DNA of 64,000 nt from Rhizobium laguerreae (lineage in GTDB: Bacteria > Pseudomonadota > Alphaproteobacteria > Rhizobiales > Rhizobiaceae). Below the pieces are notes generated by a model, which was not told where the DNA came from, searched no databases, and saw only the letters and a list, made by a program, of their open reading frames with translations. The translations under genes were made by a program, and so were the position numbers. The DNA lies in NCBI RefSeq assembly GCF_002008165.1, contig NZ_MRDM01000002.1, positions 434,001 through 498,000 of the forward strand, read 5' to 3'. Shown here piece by piece: positions 61,320 through 64,000 of this stretch (its first letter is position 1; the number at the start of each line of letters is the position of its first letter).

Positions 61320-61558
61320 CAGCGCTGGCCTTCGCGCCGCCAGGCTTGAATTTCAGCCGCGGTTGCTCCGGCGCGTTCTGCCCGTTCGCTGCGGAGTGCA
61401 CGGATGGCGTCGAGCCTCTGGCGACGGTCATCGATCTTGATCATGCGGGCGACCGCGTTGTTGCCGCGTGATATCACCACATCTTCGCCTGCTTCCACCT
61501 TTGTCAGAAGCTCCGAGAGATGCGTTTTTGCCTCTGCCACTTTCACTTTGATCGTCAT
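61319..61558 (-). CDS. vapB: Phd/YefM-type antitoxin
   Basis: 79 residues. VKVAEAKTHLSELLTKVEAGEDVVISRGNNAVA is the Phd/YefM dimer and DNA-binding region (shown here in part: EAKTHLSELLTKVEAGED). The C-terminal part (AIRALRSERAERAGATAAE) would wrap the toxin. The start may be ATG 61558 or GTG 61564. It probably represses its own operon. Confidence 0.88.
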   Translation of the reverse strand: MTIKVKVAEAKTHLSELLTKVEAGEDVVISRGNNAVARMIKIDDRRQRLDAIRALRSERAERAGATAAEIQAWRREGQR

Positions 61559-61738
61559 GGCCACCGTCCACTTTGTCTCTAATATAATGTTATGTCAAAA
61601 CTTGGTCAACTGATTGGTCAAGTATGGCAAAGCAAGAACGGAAAGGGTAAGAAGTTTGGAAGTTCTTCATGCAGTTGTCACGAAGCGGTTCTATGCGCTG
61701 CGGTTTGTCAATCATCGGATGCGGTCAGGAGAAAGCCC

Positions 61739-62908
61739 ATGTGGCTCGGCAATTTCACCCTCGTTCTCCCAGACGAGGTGGTGAGTGAAGGTTCCGTGCG
61801 TGTTGAGGATGGCGCCATCGCCGAGATCAGGCCGGAGCCGGTCGCAGGTGCTGTGATCGATGGCGGCGGGCGGCTGCTGATGCCGGGCTTCGTCGATCTC
61901 CACGGGGATATGATCGAGCGCGAGATTGCCCCGCGGCCGAACGCGACGATGCCGATCGATTTCGGCATCCACGAACTCGACAAGAAACTTGCTGCCGCCG
62001 GCGTCACGACGGCGTTTGCCGCCGTCTCCTTCGCGACCGAAAGCGTCTACGGCCACGTCCGCTCGCTGGAGACGACATCGGCGGTGATCGAAGGCATCAA
62101 CCGCCTGCGTGACGATCTGCTGATCGACCACCGTGTCCACGCCCGCTACGAAATCACCAATGTCGGTGCAGCCCCTGCACTCGAGCGCCTGCTGAATGAC
62201 GATCAGATCGACATGGTCTCGTTGACCGATCACACGCCGGGCCAGGGCCAGTACAACAACTTGCAGAGCTACATCCTCAGCATTTCCGAGCGTCGTGCCA
62301 TCTCCGAGGAAATGGCGGCGGAGATCGTTGCCAAGCGCATCGCCATGCGCAGCAATCCTGACATCGAGGCCAAGCTGAAGGAGATTGTCGCGCTGTCGCT
62401 GAAGCACAAGCTGTCGCTTGCCTCCCATGACGATGACAGCGTCGAAAAGGTCGCCGAGATGCATAATCTCGGCGTCACCATCAGCGAGTTTCCGGTCACC
62501 GCACCTGCGGCGGAGGAGGCGCGCCGTCGTGGCCTCTGGACGTTGATGGGCGCGCCGAACGCGCTGCGCGGCCAGTCGATGTCAGGCAATCTCAGCGCGC
62601 TCGATGCCGCAAGCGCCGGCCTGCTGAGCATCATCGCCGCCGATTATCATCCGGCCGCCTTCGTGCCCGGCATCTTCAAGCTTGCCGATATGGTGGAAGG
62701 TGGCCTGCCGGCAGCCGTTGCCATGGCGACCGGCAATGCGGCCCGCTCGGCCGGCCTGTCGGATCGTGGCGAGATCGCCATCGGTCAGCGCGCCGATCTG
62801 ATCGTGGTCGAGCCGGGTGATATCAATCGCATCCGCGCCACCTTCCGCGCCGGCCGCTTCGTCTACAGCGACGGCACGCTGCATCCATTGCGGGCGCTCG
62901 CGGCTTAA
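61739..62908 (+). CDS. phnM: PhnM-type phosphonate metabolism hydrolase, orphan
   Basis: 389 residues, amidohydrolase fold. HGDMIEREIAPRPNA carries the first metal-binding His; SLTDHTPGQGQY and SLASHDDDSVEKV carry others. In the C-P lyase pathway PhnM removes pyrophosphate from ribose 1-phosphonate 5-triphosphate. No other phn gene is in the window. CAGGAGAAAGCCC precedes the ATG at 61739. Its stop overlaps the convergent purN stop in the tetramer TTAA. Confidence 0.9.
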   Translation: MWLGNFTLVLPDEVVSEGSVRVEDGAIAEIRPEPVAGAVIDGGGRLLMPGFVDLHGDMIEREIAPRPNATMPIDFGIHELDKKLAAAGVTTAFAAVSFATESVYGHVRSLETTSAVIEGINRLRDDLLIDHRVHARYEITNVGAAPALERLLNDDQIDMVSLTDHTPGQGQYNNLQSYILSISERRAISEEMAAEIVAKRIAMRSNPDIEAKLKEIVALSLKHKLSLASHDDDSVEKVAEMHNLGVTISEFPVTAPAAEEARRRGLWTLMGAPNALRGQSMSGNLSALDAASAGLLSIIAADYHPAAFVPGIFKLADMVEGGLPAAVAMATGNAARSAGLSDRGEIAIGQRADLIVVEPGDINRIRATFRAGRFVYSDGTLHPLRALAA

Positions 62909-63576
62909 GCGCGATCGCCGATCAGTGAAATCAGCTGAGCCTTGGGCACAGCGGTCGAGGCCTCCGCACCGACGGCCCTGCCGGCTTCCATCATCACGCG
63001 GCCCTCGGCAAAGAGCCGCAGCGCTTGCGGGTAGATCTGGTGCTCCACGGTGAGCACACGTGCGGCAAGGCTTTCGGCCGTGTCGCCGGAAAGAACCGGT
63101 ACGGCCGCCTGGCCGATCACCGGCCCCTCATCCATGCCTTCGGTGACGAAATGCACCGTGCAGCCGGCGATCCGCATGCCGGCGTCGATCGCACGCTGAT
63201 GTGTATGCAGGCCGGGAAACAGCGGCAGCAGGGAAGGGTGGATATTGAGCATCCGGCCTTCGTAACGCTGGATGAATGTCGCCGTCAGCAGCCGCATATA
63301 GCCTGCCAGGCAGAGAATGTCGGGTTTAAGCTCGTCGAGCGCCGAAAAGATCGCCGCTTCGTGCGCGTCCTTGCTGGCATAGTCCTTGCGGGGAAAGGCG
63401 AAGGTGGCGATGCCTTCGGCAGCCGCCTTGGCAAGCCCGCCGGCATCCGTCTTGTCGGAGATCACCCCGACGATCTCGGCCGGATAGTCGGCTGCCTTTG
63501 CCGCCGCAACGAGCGCCATCATGTTGGAGCCGCTGCCTGATATGAAGACGACGGCGCGTTTGCGCGGCGAGCTCAT
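62905..63576 (-). CDS. purN: Phosphoribosylglycinamide formyltransferase
   Basis: 223 residues. The start [15 protein letters not shown], the formyl-folate site LAGYMRLLT and the catalytic region [18 protein letters not shown] (Asn-His) with the Asp in [11 protein letters not shown] are PurN hallmarks. It formylates GAR in purine synthesis. Its ATG overlaps the purM stop (ATGA). Confidence 0.97.
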   Translation of the reverse strand: MSSPRKRAVVFISGSGSNMMALVAAAKAADYPAEIVGVISDKTDAGGLAKAAAEGIATFAFPRKDYASKDAHEAAIFSALDELKPDILCLAGYMRLLTATFIQRYEGRMLNIHPSLLPLFPGLHTHQRAIDAGMRIAGCTVHFVTEGMDEGPVIGQAAVPVLSGDTAESLAARVLTVEHQIYPQALRLFAEGRVMMEAGRAVGAEASTAVPKAQLISLIGDRA

Positions 63577-64000
63577 ATGGCAAGCGTGCCCTTGTAGACC
63601 GTGCCGGCAGCGCCCTCGTCACGGGCGATCATGCGGCCGAGCGTGACAACCGTCTCGCCTTCGGCTTCGAGTGCGGCGGAAACCGCTGCAACATTCTCAC
63701 CGGCGACGACGGCGATCATGCCGACGCCGCAGTTGAAGGTGCGCAGCATTTCCTTGGATTCGACGCCGCCCGTCTTGGCGAGCCATGAAAACACCGGCGG
63801 CACCTTGACAACGGCAAGATTGATCTCGGCCGCCAGGTGCTTCGGCAGCACGCGCGGAATATTTTCCGGGAAGCCGCCGCCGGTGATGTGCGCCAGCGCC
63901 TTAATGGCGCCGGTCTCGCGGATCGCCTTCAGAAGCGGCTTCACATAGATACGGGTCGGCTCGAGCAGGGCTTCGCCAAGCTTCTTGTCTTCGGTGAACG
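63573..64000 (-). CDS. purM: Phosphoribosylformylglycinamidine cyclo-ligase, 5' end outside window
   Basis: The last 142 codons of PurM; the frame continues past the right edge without an ATG of its own. [19 protein letters not shown] and [15 protein letters not shown] are the AIRS C-terminal motifs. It makes AIR from FGAM. It is translationally coupled to purN. Confidence 0.96.
   Translation of the reverse strand, partial: FTEDKKLGEALLEPTRIYVKPLLKAIRETGAIKALAHITGGGFPENIPRVLPKHLAAEINLAVVKVPPVFSWLAKTGGVESKEMLRTFNCGVGMIAVVAGENVAAVSAALEAEGETVVTLGRMIARDEGAAGTVYKGTLAI

Overview
The window reads as a chromosomal core segment of an alphaproteobacterium of the order Rhizobiales, most likely genus Rhizobium (R. 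etli / R. leguminosarum group). The case rests on protein content, on conserved gene orders (rpsF-rpsR-DUF2232-rplI-dnaB-alr-radA-cvpA-purF; fabD-fabG-acpP-fabF-mltG-yicC-gmk; lptF-lptG-lptD-surA-pdxA-rsmA; pgsA-moaD-moaE), on a RopB-like outer membrane protein, and on rhizobial-type palindromic intergenic repeats including a RIME1-like element. It is dense, GC-rich and mostly housekeeping. I see no rRNA, tRNA, CRISPR array, phage or intact insertion sequence.

Layout. 1-4.7 kb: membrane-anchored Ig-like protein (cut by the left edge), LOG protein, RarD permease, citramalate synthase. 4.7-8.7 kb: a RIME1-like repeat and a minus-strand operon cysS, three tandem GFA paralogues and proline iminopeptidase, every junction overlapping by 4 nt. 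9-10.5 kb: a GH25 muramidase gene broken by a one-base deletion, and an SDR. 10.6-20.8 kb: purF, cvpA, radA, LysE exporter, alr, dnaB, rplI, DUF2232, rpsR, rpsF. 21-28.9 kb: aldo/keto reductase, then fatty acid synthesis, mltG, yicC and gmk. 29-37.5 kb: rsmA, pdxA, SurA-like chaperone, the LPS export genes lptD/lptG/lptF and a PAP2 phosphatase. 37.6-46.5 kb: pepA-holC, a lipoprotein, galactose dehydrogenase, an S9 peptidase, an ABC-F ATPase and a GGDEF protein with a broken signature motif. 46.7-51.7 kb: DinB, GST, ndk, a lipoprotein with a CGNR regulator divergent from an orphan LivH-type permease, then moaE/moaD split by a large inverted repeat. 51.6-57.8 kb: pgsA, uvrC, SDR, RopB-like porin, GST, rlmJ. 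57.9-64 kb: molybdopterin oxidoreductase with a NUDIX hydrolase, a MITE-like element, a Phd/VapC toxin-antitoxin pair, an orphan phnM, purN and the 3' part of purM.

How the genes work together: the window supplies nucleotide synthesis (purF, purN, purM, gmk, ndk), replication and repair (dnaB, holC, radA, uvrC), ribosome proteins and rRNA methylation (rpsF, rpsR, rplI, rsmA, rlmJ), envelope building (fab genes, mltG, lpt genes, alr, pgsA) and molybdopterin synthesis (moaD, moaE) beside a likely user of that cofactor.

The most notable signals outside ordinary genes are: a perfect 14-bp dyad carrying back-to-back TATAAT boxes between the CGNR regulator and the permease, with a probably leaderless regulator mRNA; a 271-bp inverted-repeat element whose ends form the stop codons of both flanking genes; a perfect 46-bp inverted repeat inside the moa cluster; the translationally coupled GFA triplet; the GH25 frameshift; and the EADEF-type GGDEF protein. 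No wholly new multi-gene system is evident.
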